Below are positions 26,259 to 38,209 of a stretch of DNA of 64,000 bases, in pieces. Both the position numbers and the translations under genes were made by a program. The DNA comes from Hanleya hanleyi. Taxonomy: Eukaryota; Mollusca; Polyplacophora; Lepidopleurida; Hanleyidae. The notes beneath the pieces were generated by a model, which saw only the letters and a program-made list of their open reading frames with translations, made no database searches and had not been told where the DNA came from. The stretch lies in contig JAVTVY010019010.1 of assembly GCA_036873755.1 (NCBI GenBank), positions 1-64,000 of the forward strand, read 5' to 3'. Every line of letters begins with the position of its first letter. Position 1 is the stretch's first letter.

Positions 26259-28068
26259 GATGTATATGTGTATGACGTATATGTGTATGAAGTATATGTA
26301 TATGATGTATATGTGTATGATGTATATGTATATGATGTATATGTGTATGATGTATATGTGTATGATGTATATGTGTATGATGTATATGTGTATGTTGTAT
26401 ATATGTATGTTGTATATATGTATGACGTATGTGTATGATGTATATGTATATGTGTATGATGTATATGTGTATGATGTATATGTATATGATGTACATGTGT
26501 ATGATATGTATGTATATGTGTATGATGTATGTGTATGATGTATATGTATATGTTGTATATGTGTATGATGTATATGTGTATGGTGTATATGTATGATGTA
26601 TATGTGTATGTTGCCTATGTGTATGATGTATATGCATATGCTGTGTATGATGTATATGTGTATGTTGTATATGTGTATGATGTATGTGTGTATGATGTAT
26701 ATGTGTATGATGTGTATGTGTATGATGTATCTGTGTATGATGTATATGTATATGATGTATATGTGTATGATGTATATGTATATGATGTATATGTGTATGA
26801 TGTGTATGTATATGTGTATGATGTATGTGTATGATGTGTATGTATATGGGTATGATGTATGTGTATGATGTATATGTATATGATGTATATGTGTATGATG
26901 TATATGTGTATGGTGTATATGTGTATGATGTATATGTGTATGATGTATCTGTGTATGATGTATATGTATATGATGTATATGTGTATGATGTATATGTGTA
27001 TGATGTATGTGTATGATGTATATGTGTATGATGTATCTGTATATGATGTATATGTGTATGATGTATATGATGTATATGTGTATGATGTATATGTGTATGA
27101 TGTATATGTGTATGATGTATATGTGCATGATGTATATGTGTATAATGTATATGTATATGATGTATATGTGTATGATGTATATGTGTATGATGTATGTGTA
27201 TGATGTATATGTGTATGATGTATATGTGTATGATGTATATGTGTATAATGTATATGTATATGATGTATATGTGTATGATGTATATGTGTGTGATGTATGT
27301 GCATGATGGATATGTATATGATGTATATGTGTATGATGTATATGTGTATGATGTATATGTGTATGTTGTATATGTGTATGATGTATATGTGTGTTGTATA
27401 TGTGTATGATGTATATGATGTATCTGTGTATGATGTATATGTGTATGATGTATGTGTATGATGTATATGTGTATGATGTATATGTGTATGATGTATATGT
27501 ATATGTGTATGATGTATATGTGTATGTTGTATATGTATATGATGTATATGTATATGATGTATATGTGTATGTTGTATATGTGTATGTTGTATATGTGTAT
27601 GATGTATATGTATATGATGTATATGTGTATGACGTATATGTGTATGATGTATATGTGTATGCTGTATATGTGTATGATGTATATGTGTACGATGTATATG
27701 TGTATGATGTATATGTATGTGATGTATATGTATATGATGTATATGTGTATGATGCATATGTGTATGATGTACATGTGTATGATGCATATGTGTATGATGT
27801 ATATGTGTATGGTGTATATGTGTATGATGTATATGTGTATGATGTATATGTGTATGATGTATATGTGTATGATGTATATGTGTATGATGCATATGTGTAT
27901 GATGTATATGTGTATGATGTATATGTGTACGATGTATATGTGTATGATGTATATGTGTATGATGTATATGTGTATGATGTATATGTGTATGATGTATATG
28001 TGTATGATGTACATGTGTATGATGTATATGTGTATGATGTATATGTGTATGGTGTATATGTGTATGAT
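26259..28068 (+). repeat. 1.8-kb minisatellite, 15-bp unit GATGTATATGTGTAT
   Basis: About 120 units with point variants (GTGTAT/GTATAT, GATG/GTTG, GACG) and some length variants. The right third is more homogeneous than the left. Because the unit is a multiple of three and lacks stop codons in most frames, long open frames (up to about 600 codons) run through on both strands. These are artefacts of periodicity, not genes. Confidence 0.97.
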
Positions 28069-28159
28069 GATCTTAGAATATTATCATTCCAATGAGATTC
28101 CCACTCCATGTTGCCTTTGCACGCGAGGAACAAGTAGTGCTTACGTGAATAAACATACT

Positions 28160-28510
28160 GGTGCCAGGTATTACACCGAAAGCTCAGGAAGTTACAAACT
28201 CTGGAGATGGGAGAATGCTCTACATAGACAGTCCAGACATCTGTTCAGCTCAGCAATGGCGCTGTGGATTAGCACTCAGAACATGTGAATTAATTGATTT
28301 CAGTTCATTAGACAGGACTCGCTGATAACCGAAAAATACATCCCGCGAGGATACCTATATTAAGTTCATATCCTGGGAATTCAAACCAGGCGTGATTAAT
28401 TATCAGTTTGTCGGAGATTTGTTCCCTCTAAATTTCTGGGGCGATCGATCTTATTCGAACAACCCACAGGGATAAAACAGGAAAATTCAAGTTTTGGTCT
28501 TTGGGGCTGT
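28160..28510 (+). repeat. Dispersed repeat, copy 1 (partner at 54960-55315)
   Basis: Shares 'gattagcactcagaacatgt', 'attgatttcagttcattaga', 'acatcccgcgaggatacct' and 'cgatcttattcgaa' in the same order with 54960-55315 at roughly 80% identity by eye. No ORF or termini recognised. A stretch near its left end also resembles 11400-11440 ('gttacaaactctg'). Confidence 0.8.
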
Positions 28511-29801
28511 TCATGTAACACCCGAAACACATCCCATTACTCTTCTTCATCTCTGTCGCAACTCCGCCCGTTTTTTATCACCGTAAATCCATGTACTTCA
28601 CACGTCCATCACATTCTGTTCGTCCCCCCACATCCACTCTCCACCACTGCAGTTGGACCCAGCTTCGATCTGTCTCCAAGAAGTTTGATATTTATGTTCT
28701 TGTACTGAGGGTGTGACCTACTGTTGGCTATTGTTTTGATATATATTGTGATATATATGTACCATTGGAACTTGCTGCAAGTTCAATGCAAAAAAACACA
28801 CCAAAAAACCTATCCATCTGATACTGCTAATATGTAGGTTCTATATCTATAAAAGTAAATTAATCGAAAGAAAACTGAGTCTTATTAAAACGAAATAAAA
28901 CAGCACATCTTCACGGAAAAACTAATTGCTTTGAAACACGATAGATACAATAGCCTTATGGAAGACTGAGAAAACTGGTTTAAACTATTCGACGATATTT
29001 ATAATATAAATAAACAAGAAACTACGAGAAAAGAACACAAACAATAAAAGCATGTGATACCATGAGAAAGTGAGTTGACAAACAGGTAGCAGAATTTTTT
29101 TATTTTTTTATTTGGGTCTCGCATCTTTTATCTTCCTTTCTTTCTTTGTTTTTCTTTTCCTTTCCTTTTTTTGTTTTGCATTCAAAGGTTAGCACTTATG
29201 TGTGTATGTCTTTTACATTATGTTATATGTTATATATTATGTTATATTACATTATATTAGGTAATGTCGGCATGTACTGAAATTGACAATTTGCCATATA
29301 CCTTCTGACCAGACATTTATTGCAAAATAACTAGGCCCATGGGCTTATACAGGGATCTATTATTCTTGGTATTTTATTCAAATACACCAACCTGCTGACT
29401 TGGCTGTATTGCACTGGCGAGTACACGCTGATCTTGAATCTTGGAGGTGGCCCAATTTCGGCCAAGACTCTGGTTGCACGGCGCTGCAATATGATATTTT
29501 TTCATAAATTTAAGGGTCCACTGCATGCATTACAACGTTATTGTTGTAGACACGGGTTGGTGTCATGCTAAAAAAGATCCAGTGTCTCAGAAATAAATCA
29601 CAGGAACGTCAAACTTAACAGTTAACTTGGGTTACCCTGGTGCAATTAACCGGTCAATATTTAAATAATACACGCAGGAAATAAGCAATCAGAGATTGCT
29701 TTGTATGCCCCCCATTCCGCTTTAGTCCAACACTGCCCTGTATTAACCGAGATCCAACGTGGACAAATATATTTCCCAGTCAGTCAGGTTTGAGGAACCA
29801 A
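28511..29801. other. No recognisable feature
   Basis: AT-rich intergenic sequence with a pyrimidine-rich run near 29100-29180 and short TATA/TTATAT repeats near 29219-29265. No exon, RNA gene or bounded element is visible. Confidence 0.5.
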
Positions 29802-30535
29802 GGGCCATAACTCTTGAAAATATAACCGAAATGCAGAGAAACTTCACGCTGCATAACTATTGGGTAGTGATCACGCAAATGTCATAAATGTCCATACAAT
29901 ATTAACCGAGATCCAGCTCGAACAAGTCCCAATAAACAAAGATTTCAAGAACAAAAGGGCCATAACTCTAGATAATATACGCGAAATATGGAGAAACTTC
30001 ATGCTGCACAACTACAAAGCACTGGCCACATATCATGCAAACTTCATAATTGTCCATACAATATTAACCAAGATCCAGCTCGGACAAGTCCCAATTCACG
30101 GAGATTTCAGGAATAAAGGGCCATAGCTCTCGAAAATATAAGCGAAACGCGGAGAAACTGTACGCTGCACAACTATGGAGCACTGACCACATATCATGCA
30201 AATTTCATACTTGTCCATAAAATATTAACCAAGATCCAGCCCGTACAAGTTCCATTCATGGAGATTTCAGGATCAAAGGGCCATAAGCCCCCCCAAAAAA
30301 ACGAAACTTGGAAAAACTTTATGCTGCACAACTACGAGGCACTGGCCACATTTCATGCAAGTTTCAATCCTGTCGATCAAATATTAATCAAGATATTGCG
30401 CGGAAGAGAAATTCGTCCAGACAGACGGATGGACAGACGCACGGACAGAAGGACAAAGCGATCGCTACACGTATATGCCCCCCTCTACTTATGCCCCCTC
30501 TAATTAGAGAGGGGAGGGAGGGGGGGGGGGCATAA
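29802..30535 (+). repeat. Repeat with internal tandem of about 160 bp
   Basis: 'gggccata' recurs at about 29802, 29957, 30118 and 30278, each followed by 'gaaactt...atgctgca' and preceded by 'ttaaccaagatccagc'-like sequence. This makes about 3.7 divergent units of 155-161 bp. It ends in a GACAGACGGATGG-type run and a G-rich stretch (G10 at about 30522). Repeats of this make are familiar from bivalve and gastropod genomes. The family name is not assigned. Confidence 0.85.
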
Positions 30536-31439
30536 AAATGTTAAACATTTGTGAAGTGCTTTTTTCTCTGATTTCAAAATCTTTGAAAATTTTTCGAACA
30601 GATCGAAATTGACAAAGTTCACCTGGTTGGCATCAATATTGCATCTACTAATACTCAATCACATGTTTGCGAAGTTTGAGCTTGATGTGATTTACTATTT
30701 TCAATTTTGAAAAGTGATACAATTTCTTACAAAAACAACAATGTCACACTACAATTCTAACCGACCCTTAAGGGCGTAGATCACGATCATTTCTAAACTA
30801 TCACCTTCAGTGATAACTTTTTGGTCGAATTTTTAGGTTGATAACCCGTGTCAGTTATCAGGAATATGATTTTGAAAATGGCAATCTCTCTGATGAGCCA
30901 TGCATCCCACAGTGGCCATGATGCTTTTGTGTAAAGTTCATTTACATATTTTTAAGGTGTTCACAGTGAAGTCGGTGAGACGAAATAAGTTGAGAACAAG
31001 AATGAATGGATTGAAAATAATTTTTAAACGGAACTGGATAAGGTCTTTTTGGCCTGATGTCAAAGAGGGGAGGGGGGATTGGGGGTGGAGATGGGAAATA
31101 TCCCTGGAGGTTCATCTCTACCGTAAGGCATTTATAAGGTAGCCTTTTGTTGGAAGTGAATACGGATTTATTCGAGAGAATACCACATGCATAATCTCCT
31201 GTCCATGGAGACCCCTTTGCTATCCACCCATTGAATCTGACAGGCCCAATTTTTTCCCCATACTAATCTCCAGTCCTACTCACTTTGGTGCGGGTGGCTG
31301 GGTGGGTTCAAGTTCCTGTTGCTTCAATGCATTTTGTTGAGAAGCAACAGGAATTTGATAATGTGATGTCTAGCACTGTAATATCACTTGTCTTTATTGC
31401 ACCATGTAAGCGTCCTGTCTGTGTCTTGTGCGCTGTCCT
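30536..31439. other. No recognisable gene
   Basis: Intergenic sequence with a G-rich patch near 31060-31095. Short ORFs only. Confidence 0.5.
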
Positions 31440-31618
31440 CGATGTTTTATAGGGTGGATGGAGGGTGTCTGGTTCCATGCCGCTTCAAAGATTTCTACTT
31501 TGAAGTAAGAGGAACACAACTGGGTTGGGTGCTGCTTAGTTGCTTCGTCGTGATATAGCTCAAATATATTTGAAAGCGACGTTAAATTCTATTTACTCAC
31601 TCACTCATTCACTCACTT
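31440..31618 (+). mobile_element. SINE-like 3' fragment with ACTC-repeat tail
   Basis: Ends in 'cgtgatatagctcaaatata' and 'gaaagcgacgttaaattct', followed by an ACTCACTCACTCATTC tail (31593-31613). This 3' architecture is characteristic of SINEs abundant in gastropods. A tRNA head with clear A and B boxes is not seen, so the copy is truncated or diverged. Confidence 0.65.
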
Positions 31619-34208
31619 TGGAACAGCTATGGCCTACACATAAATGGTTAGAATTGTAGTGGCAGATATCGATGCTTTATTTTTATCCTATTTTGAAGTG
31701 TCTAGCCAAATTTTGTATGAAATTCAGCCTGTTTTGAAGAACTCCATAAAATGACATTGTCATTGCTCCATATGCACATGGAAATAATCATGATCTACTC
31801 CCTTAATTAAAAAAAGATAATAATAATAAAATAATGATGCCGTGGCTCCAATCCCAGAAGATTATTCAAAATGCCAATATGTGTCAAGGTTGTGGTTGCA
31901 ATATGCCACTTTTTTGAGACCGCAATGTTATAAGTCCGGTATGGACTTCAGCCCCACTACTTTCAAATGTGCTCCGCGGCTCCTGTTACACAAATATTTA
32001 AATACAAAGGGTACAGATGTAACAGTTTGACACTAGAGTCCTTTACTATCTCTAGGAATCAAACAAATAATATTTCTCATCACGGAAAATTACAGCAGTT
32101 TTAAAGGATGTTAAAGAATACACTCAAGAGTCTTTTTGCAACTGGGCCACAGCAGTTTCAAATGCCAAGTAGTAATCAATAGGTGCAGTCACGTGAAGCG
32201 CGCAAAAAACAGTTACAGTTACAGTGGATATATATTGAGTTGTTCAAAGTCGAGTTCCCAGATAAAAATGTTAAATTATCGAGCAAATGATGGTTGTGGT
32301 GTCTTGGATCGATCTATAAAATGCTTGCTCGACCACGTATCTGCGGACAAACGGTAAGCGCAACGTGCATGTTAACAAATACTCACTGGAAAGGTTATAA
32401 TCAGCCTGTGAATCGTTGAACTTGTTCTGGTTTCGTTTTCGACATGTCATAGCTTCGCATAGCTTTGGAATTGGAGATGTTGCCAGACATGTACAGTCGA
32501 TCTGATCAAATCGTGTCACTGAAGCATGTGTCAGTGAAGTTTGTTTTATTTATCCATCAGGTTTGCCTTTCAAGTTAATCATGCGCAAATCAAGTATTGA
32601 AAATTGGGGTCTTCATAACCCAGAGCGAGATCGAACGAGAGTGAAACGAGATACACAAGTGAACAATATGATAGGAAAAGTGCACGCACTGGCCCCGGCA
32701 GCACGATATCACGCGCCTTTCAATCAATCACGTTTATTGCTGATTGGACGATGGGCAGTCGTGCACGTGTTAAGCCAACCTGCTCACTGGACTGATACGC
32801 TCGCGCAAGTTCTTCAAACCACTGTTGGCAGTTTGGTGTTCAATTTGAACCACGTTCACATGTCCCTTGAAACACAACCCTTACACCCGAGACACTTGCA
32901 CGAATGTTACAGACACTTCAGCAAGTAGGCGCCTAGTTATGAGGTTGGGTTTGGAAACCTTACCAGTAACCGGTGCGAGGAGAGTGCTGCATATATTAAC
33001 ATACGAGACCATCAACCAACCACCATGCCATGCTAGGGTCGAGCCCCCGGAATTGTCTTCCTGCCATCCCATAATAGCAGTGCTCAAAATGGTATTCGTT
33101 TCGACAACTTTGACAAAGTTTACTGATGAGAAAAACCACGATTTTCACGTTCGTAGACAACTCCAAGTCTTCTCCAAGAATTTAAGGTAAATTTTACACA
33201 AAACAACTCTGTAGAAATAACGAACAGCGGCTATAGTCTCCACTACCCATGTGAAATTGCTACATAATACGCCTGACAAATATATTTTTAAGTATGGCCT
33301 CATACGCGCATTAATCTGTCAAACGTATGATATGATAATAAATAACACAAAACATCAAAATAAAGTTCAAAACAAGCCACCGACACAATTTAAATTAGTA
33401 CTTAGGCCATTTGGTTGAAAAAAAAAACTTGAAAGAAACGTGAACGAATTGATTACATTCTTCAGCGGATGTTGGACAGGGGAGTACTTCGGACGACCCT
33501 ACTGGGCAGCCTAGGCCAAATTCAAGAAGACTTTATGAGGGATGTCTGCATAGATCCCTAAAAACAAATAGATAAAACACACAAAATGAATGAATCTTTA
33601 CAAGGCCTCGTCTTTTCTGACCACTAAAATTAATTATTTAGATACTAATGACTCCTTTATTCTTACAATGTCCGCTTCTAATGTCCGTTTCTAGAGCTAA
33701 AAATGTCCACGTTCAGCACATGCCGGACATATGTTGTTGTTCCCGAGAAACAAGATCTGAGCTGATTTATCATGGCTTGAGGCAGAAAATGGTGTTACCA
33801 CTCGTTAATCACACAGCCAGCAGGAAAGGTGTCGAAAGCCCATGAGACAATGCAGAAAAGGAGACGCCTGCGAGACGCAATTTATTTCCAAATTATCCAC
33901 ACCAAAACAACTTTGAACAAAGTTTATTTATCTCCTTCCGGATCATGAAGACATGGGTCTAATGAAAACATGTATGGGTGCAGTGCAGTCAATTACTAAA
34001 ACCTTCGCCAAAATGATTGGTGCATTCTTGTTGGCCAATTAGTTTATGTGAATATTTTGTCGGAAAATTCGTGAATCTCCAAAGGAATTCCTATTTAATT
34101 TAGCTATGGTCCGAAGTCTGCCTGTATAGGAAATCTTGTAGTTCTCCAAACCGTAACTGAATTTCCTTTGGATATAGTAGCAGTGACTATCTATTCGAAT
34201 ATGAATAC
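31619..34208. other. No recognised gene; a few unassigned ORFs
   Basis: The longest open frame is 32563-32928 (121 codons, plus). It follows an acceptor-like 'ttgttttatttatccatcag' but lacks any recognisable domain, and I cannot link it to another exon. The remainder is AT-rich intergenic sequence. Confidence 0.4.
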
Positions 34209-34323
34209 TGTCTGATAGCACATTGTGACTGTGTCTGATAGCACATTGTGACTGTGTCTGATAGCACATTGTGACTGTGTCTGATAGCACATTGTGACTG
34301 TGTCTGATAGCACATTGTGACTG
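34209..34323 (+). repeat. Tandem repeat, five 23-bp units
   Basis: Unit TGTCTGATAGCACATTGTG plus ACTG, five near-identical copies, ending about 50 bp before the inverted-repeat element at 34371. Confidence 0.95.
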
Positions 34324-34370
34324 TTCAATGTTTTTGCGTCAAGCGCGATTGTATGCTAGTGCACGACACG

Positions 34371-34693
34371 CATCTTCGTTACACCAAACCAATTTCTACG
34401 TTCCCACTTCGAACTTGCCTTGCTCGGACGAGCTTCCATTATTGTTCAAAATCATAAATGTCAATTTCGTCTTACGAACCAATCAAACACAGCACAGGCC
34501 TCCTCTGCAGGCTGACGTAATGGCAATGCCAGCGAATCGCTGACGCCGTCTCAGAGCACTTTCGGAAAGATGATGGATAATGCGTCATGCATATTCATGA
34601 GGCTACAGGCTGTGTTTGAACAATAATGGCAGCTCGTCCGACCAAGGCAAGTTCATAGCCTGAGCGTAGAAATTGGCTTGGTGAACGAAGATG
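34371..34693. mobile_element. MITE-like element with about 80-bp terminal inverted repeats
   Basis: Left arm 34371-34450 and right arm 34615-34693 are imperfect reverse complements (about 85-90% by eye), with termini CATCTTCGTT...AACGAAGATG. The 165-bp centre has no ORF. I cannot define a target-site duplication, so the superfamily is open. Confidence 0.8.
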
Positions 34694-35226
34694 AATACAG
34701 GGGCTTCCCATGCCAGTGTTCAAATCTTGAGACTTAGACTTTAAAAAAACCGTGTCCTAGGAACTGTGGTAAAAAGCAAGGAATCTAAGTGAGGAAGCAC
34801 AGTCATGCGCAACTTCATTGGCGAAGTTATTCTGGTAGCTGGAATCTTTCAAGCGATGTGTTACCGGCAAGAGATGTGCTATTCGCCCAATGTAAATTCA
34901 GGTGACGAGAGCATGCACGATCAATCATCTTTCATGATTTTGATTATCTACAGGACTAGCTACAATCTGTGAAACGTAGCTACAATCCTCCATGATATAT
35001 ATCGCTACCAGCATCGAATATACTTTTCATATATATATTTTAACCTGGAAAAAAGTGAAGTTCACTCATTTTCAATGAGGTTCTTTTCAATAATTAGATA
35101 AATGTATGGTCTAGAATTAGATAGGTTAGCTACATGTATACTTCGAGAAGAGCATTGAATATATTTTTATCGTGTAATATGATCTCTAAAATACACTCGG
35201 TCATCCCCATTATGCTTCTGGACCAG

Positions 35227-35334
35227 CTGCGCCTATTGAATGAGGTTGGCGGGACTGGCTTGATGGTGTACAAACGAATGAAGAGACAGACCGAGGGACG
35301 ACGACAATACCCTAAGGTTCAAACCGACACAGAG
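35227..35334 (+). CDS. Candidate internal exon of an unrecognised gene
   Basis: A 36-codon segment (starting LRLLNEVGG) bounded by 'cttctggaccag' upstream and donor 'ACAGAG|gtaaac'. The open frame extends upstream, so the acceptor is optional. The segment is basic and polar (KRMKRQTEGRRQYP). It joins in phase 0 to the next candidate exon after a 112-nt intron. No domain is recognised. The support is two consecutive splice-consistent segments in frame, which is better than chance but not proof. Confidence 0.35.
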
Positions 35335-35446
35335 GTAAACACCTTAAAAATTGGCACATTATGGTTAGCATTATTTGTATCAGTTGAAATAAAAATTCAT
35401 ACTGCAGCTGAGAATTCACAACAAAGTATGAACGATCCATTTCCAG

Positions 35447-35514
35447 GTATCGCAGACACATGACCTTGAACTGTGCAGGAAAGAGAAGACAGAATCCGTT
35501 GACGTAAAAAATAA
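35447..35514 (+). CDS. Candidate following exon of the same unrecognised gene
   Basis: Acceptor 'aacgatccatttccag|GTATCG' and a strong donor 'AATAA|gtaagt'. Read in the phase set by the previous exon it gives 22 codons (starting VSQTHDLELCRKEKTESVDV) without a stop and leaves phase 2. No further exon is assigned. Confidence 0.35.
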
Positions 35515-37479
35515 GTAAGTTATAGTAAAGTTGCATTTATTATGCTCAGTGTTATTTATACAAGAAGTATTCCTGATAATTACACATTATATAACTCAAT
35601 CGATATTTTACAGGATAAGATCATAAAACAGTGGTTTTGCTGCTAAATGTCAGCATCATATTTACTTGTTACAAGAAGAAGATAAAGACAATAAAACGTC
35701 CACCTCATTATAGCAGTATTCTCAATTTTAATGAATGAATTATCTGAATTATCTGAATTTAGTTGAAATTGTGATCGTTCTAAAATCAGATCTAAGTCTT
35801 TGGACACTACTTTGTTTATGTTACTTCTGGGTACTGCCGTACTCAATATAATACCTGAAGATTGTGTCTTATGACAAGGTGATTATGTACATACATTGAT
35901 TAACTGATGAGAGACTTCGAGAACTTTTATTTCAGTAGATCCCCATTATAATGATGAAACATAATGATAATGAAACCACTCGTGAGCAGCCATCCTAGTA
36001 CTGAAACCCGTTATGATACCGTCACAACTGGGATGTAGGACGACATGCCGATGACGGGGCTATACAGCAATATTTCATAATGATCTGCTAATTTCTTCAA
36101 ATTGGCAATGGAAACTATATTGCGAATGATTTCCCCGAGGTAAACAAGAGAGATAATGCATTTACATATATTGATCTCCCGTTAATTGACATTTAAATGA
36201 TCTCGATGTATATACAATTCTATGGCCCTTTATATACGTCCGTTAGATTAAGAAATTAGCAGCAATCAATGACTCTGATATCAATTTATGGCTAGACCGA
36301 TGTGACTGGAATTTCAAATTGTCAGTAATCGTGCGATGTAATATCGAGTAATATCGAAATACTTGTTAGCCAATGAACATTAGTTAACAAGTAAACGTTC
36401 GATTTTCAACAGTTTGATAAGGTTGATGCCCGTGGATGATGATAACAAATATATGCTGCCCAGTAAGTTGTGATTTCTTCATGTTGTATGGAGTATGAAT
36501 TGCCCGTCGAGATTCTGCTGCATCGGAACCACTCCGTGATGTGATGTCTTATTTAAAGGATGTCGGATAAGCCTACTTTCTCATAATATAAAAATACTTT
36601 AACATACTCAATAACATAAATTATAATTAGAGAGATCAAACAAAAAATCGCGATTCCGGTAACTTCTACATATATATATATCAGCTGTCATATTTACTGT
36701 TAACGGCAATGAAAAATTTCACAGTTCTGATCCGTTCGTGGCTTTTCCCAAAGAATTCATATTTTACCCCCAATTGTGTCTGGGGTAATGTATGGTATCG
36801 ATCTGAATAAAATACAACGTAGACATATCTGGCGGTTTAATGATATCCGAAATGCGAATAACTATTCCCTGTATTAAACACTGATGATCGTCCAGGGAGT
36901 AACAATGCTAGATGATAAAAACTGGCTGATTTAGTTAGGAATTCAAGTGGCAGTAGATGTAGTCTGTTAACCTGGTTTTCAAGGAAAATCAGGTGGGTTT
37001 TCTTCGTATTGGTAAATCTTCAAATAGGAAAGATATGCCTTATTATGCCGCCTGCCATGAACAATAGCCTATCGTTCTTGCATTGAATTCGAATATTGGA
37101 TAACAGAAAATATCGTCCAGTTCTTCAACTATACTGCCATATCTTGCCTTGCCCATTTCACGCCGAGAGGGTGTAACCGTTCTGAGTTGACATGGAGAAA
37201 TCAGAAGATGCTGAAGCAAAGACACGGGTCGAAAATATAGAGAGAATACTCTAGAATGACAAGCGGTGTGCTGAGAAATTACGGAGTGCTGAACATCTTC
37301 GTGGTATATTCGAATGGCAATAGGATAATGCAAAAGCAGCGAGAAAGGGAATCATTCAGTTGGATCTGACTAGACGTAACAATTTCTGTGGTGTACAATG
37401 AGGCAACTCTTTTACTTTCTCTCTGACACGACGTGGTGTATATCCTGTTAGATCCTGGATAGCTTTGCTACCTCAACAC
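35515..37479. other. No recognisable feature
   Basis: AT-rich sequence. On minus, 35643-35837 could be an acceptor-preceded segment ending in a weakly hydrophobic stretch, and its phase would fit the Ig gene. The splice signal is poor and the tail is not a convincing GPI or membrane anchor. Confidence 0.4.
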
Positions 37480-38201
37480 CACAGGCCCGCAAAACAAGAG
37501 TTTTGAAGGGTGTGGGCAGTGGTATTAGGGGGAAGTGTCGAAATATGGGGTTTCTATATATAACCCCATGCTTTATATAAATCCACAACAAGGTGTGAAA
37601 GGCACTTTGGGTGAATCGAGAAATAAACGGTTTACCGCCAAACAAAATACATCAGCATATTCTACCAGTATCTCTTTATATATTCCCGTCGTCAAATTAG
37701 TAAATTTGTGCACTTTTTACCTTTGCCGGGCAATTCAAAATCCAGCGTAACTGTCCATCCATCCAGAAACAGTGAGATTATGGCCGGCTTCCTTCTCAAT
37801 TCTCATTGGTCAGTCGCGACACGCCTCCGGCAGCTGATCAGTGTAGGGCCTCTTTGTCGGAGGCGTGTCGCGACTGACCAATCAGAATTGAGAGGGAAGC
37901 CCGCCATAATCTCACTGTTCCTGGATGGATGGGCAGTTATGTTGGATTTTGAATCGCCCGGCAAAGGTAAAAAATTGCACAAATGTTCTAATTTGACGAC
38001 GGGAATATATAAAGTGATACTTGTAGAATATGTTGATGTATTCTGTTTGGTGGTAAACCGTTTATTTCTCGATTCACCCAAAGTGGGTTTCACACCTTGT
38101 TGTGGATTTATATCAAGCATGGGGTTATATATAGAGACCCCATATTTCGACACTTCACCCTAATACCACCGCCCACAAAACTCTTGTTTTGCGGGCCTGT
38201 G
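37480..38201. mobile_element. 722-bp foldback transposon, 8-bp target duplication (hAT-like)
   Basis: Nearly the whole element is two arms (37480-37829 and 37858-38201) that are reverse complements at about 90%, around a 28-nt centre. Termini are CACAGGCCCGCAAAACAAGAG-like on both sides (CACAGGCC...GGCCTGTG). The perfect 8-bp direct repeat CTCAACAC flanks it (37472-37479 and 38202-38209). An 8-bp duplication points to the hAT group among common cut-and-paste transposons, though other 8-bp families exist. No transposase is present. Arms contain ATTGGTCAG/CTGACCAAT motifs near the centre. Confidence 0.93.
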
Positions 38202-38209
38202 CTCAACAC

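Noticed and set aside
26215..28288. Very long open frames (up to about 636 codons) on both strands
   Set aside because: They are produced by a stop-free 15-bp tandem repeat; the peptides are pure YIIHIYI/HTHIHH/VYDVYVYD periodicities.
35643..35837. C-terminal GPI/membrane exon of the Ig gene
   Set aside because: The phase would fit, but the acceptor is weak and the terminal hydrophobic stretch is short and followed by charged residues.
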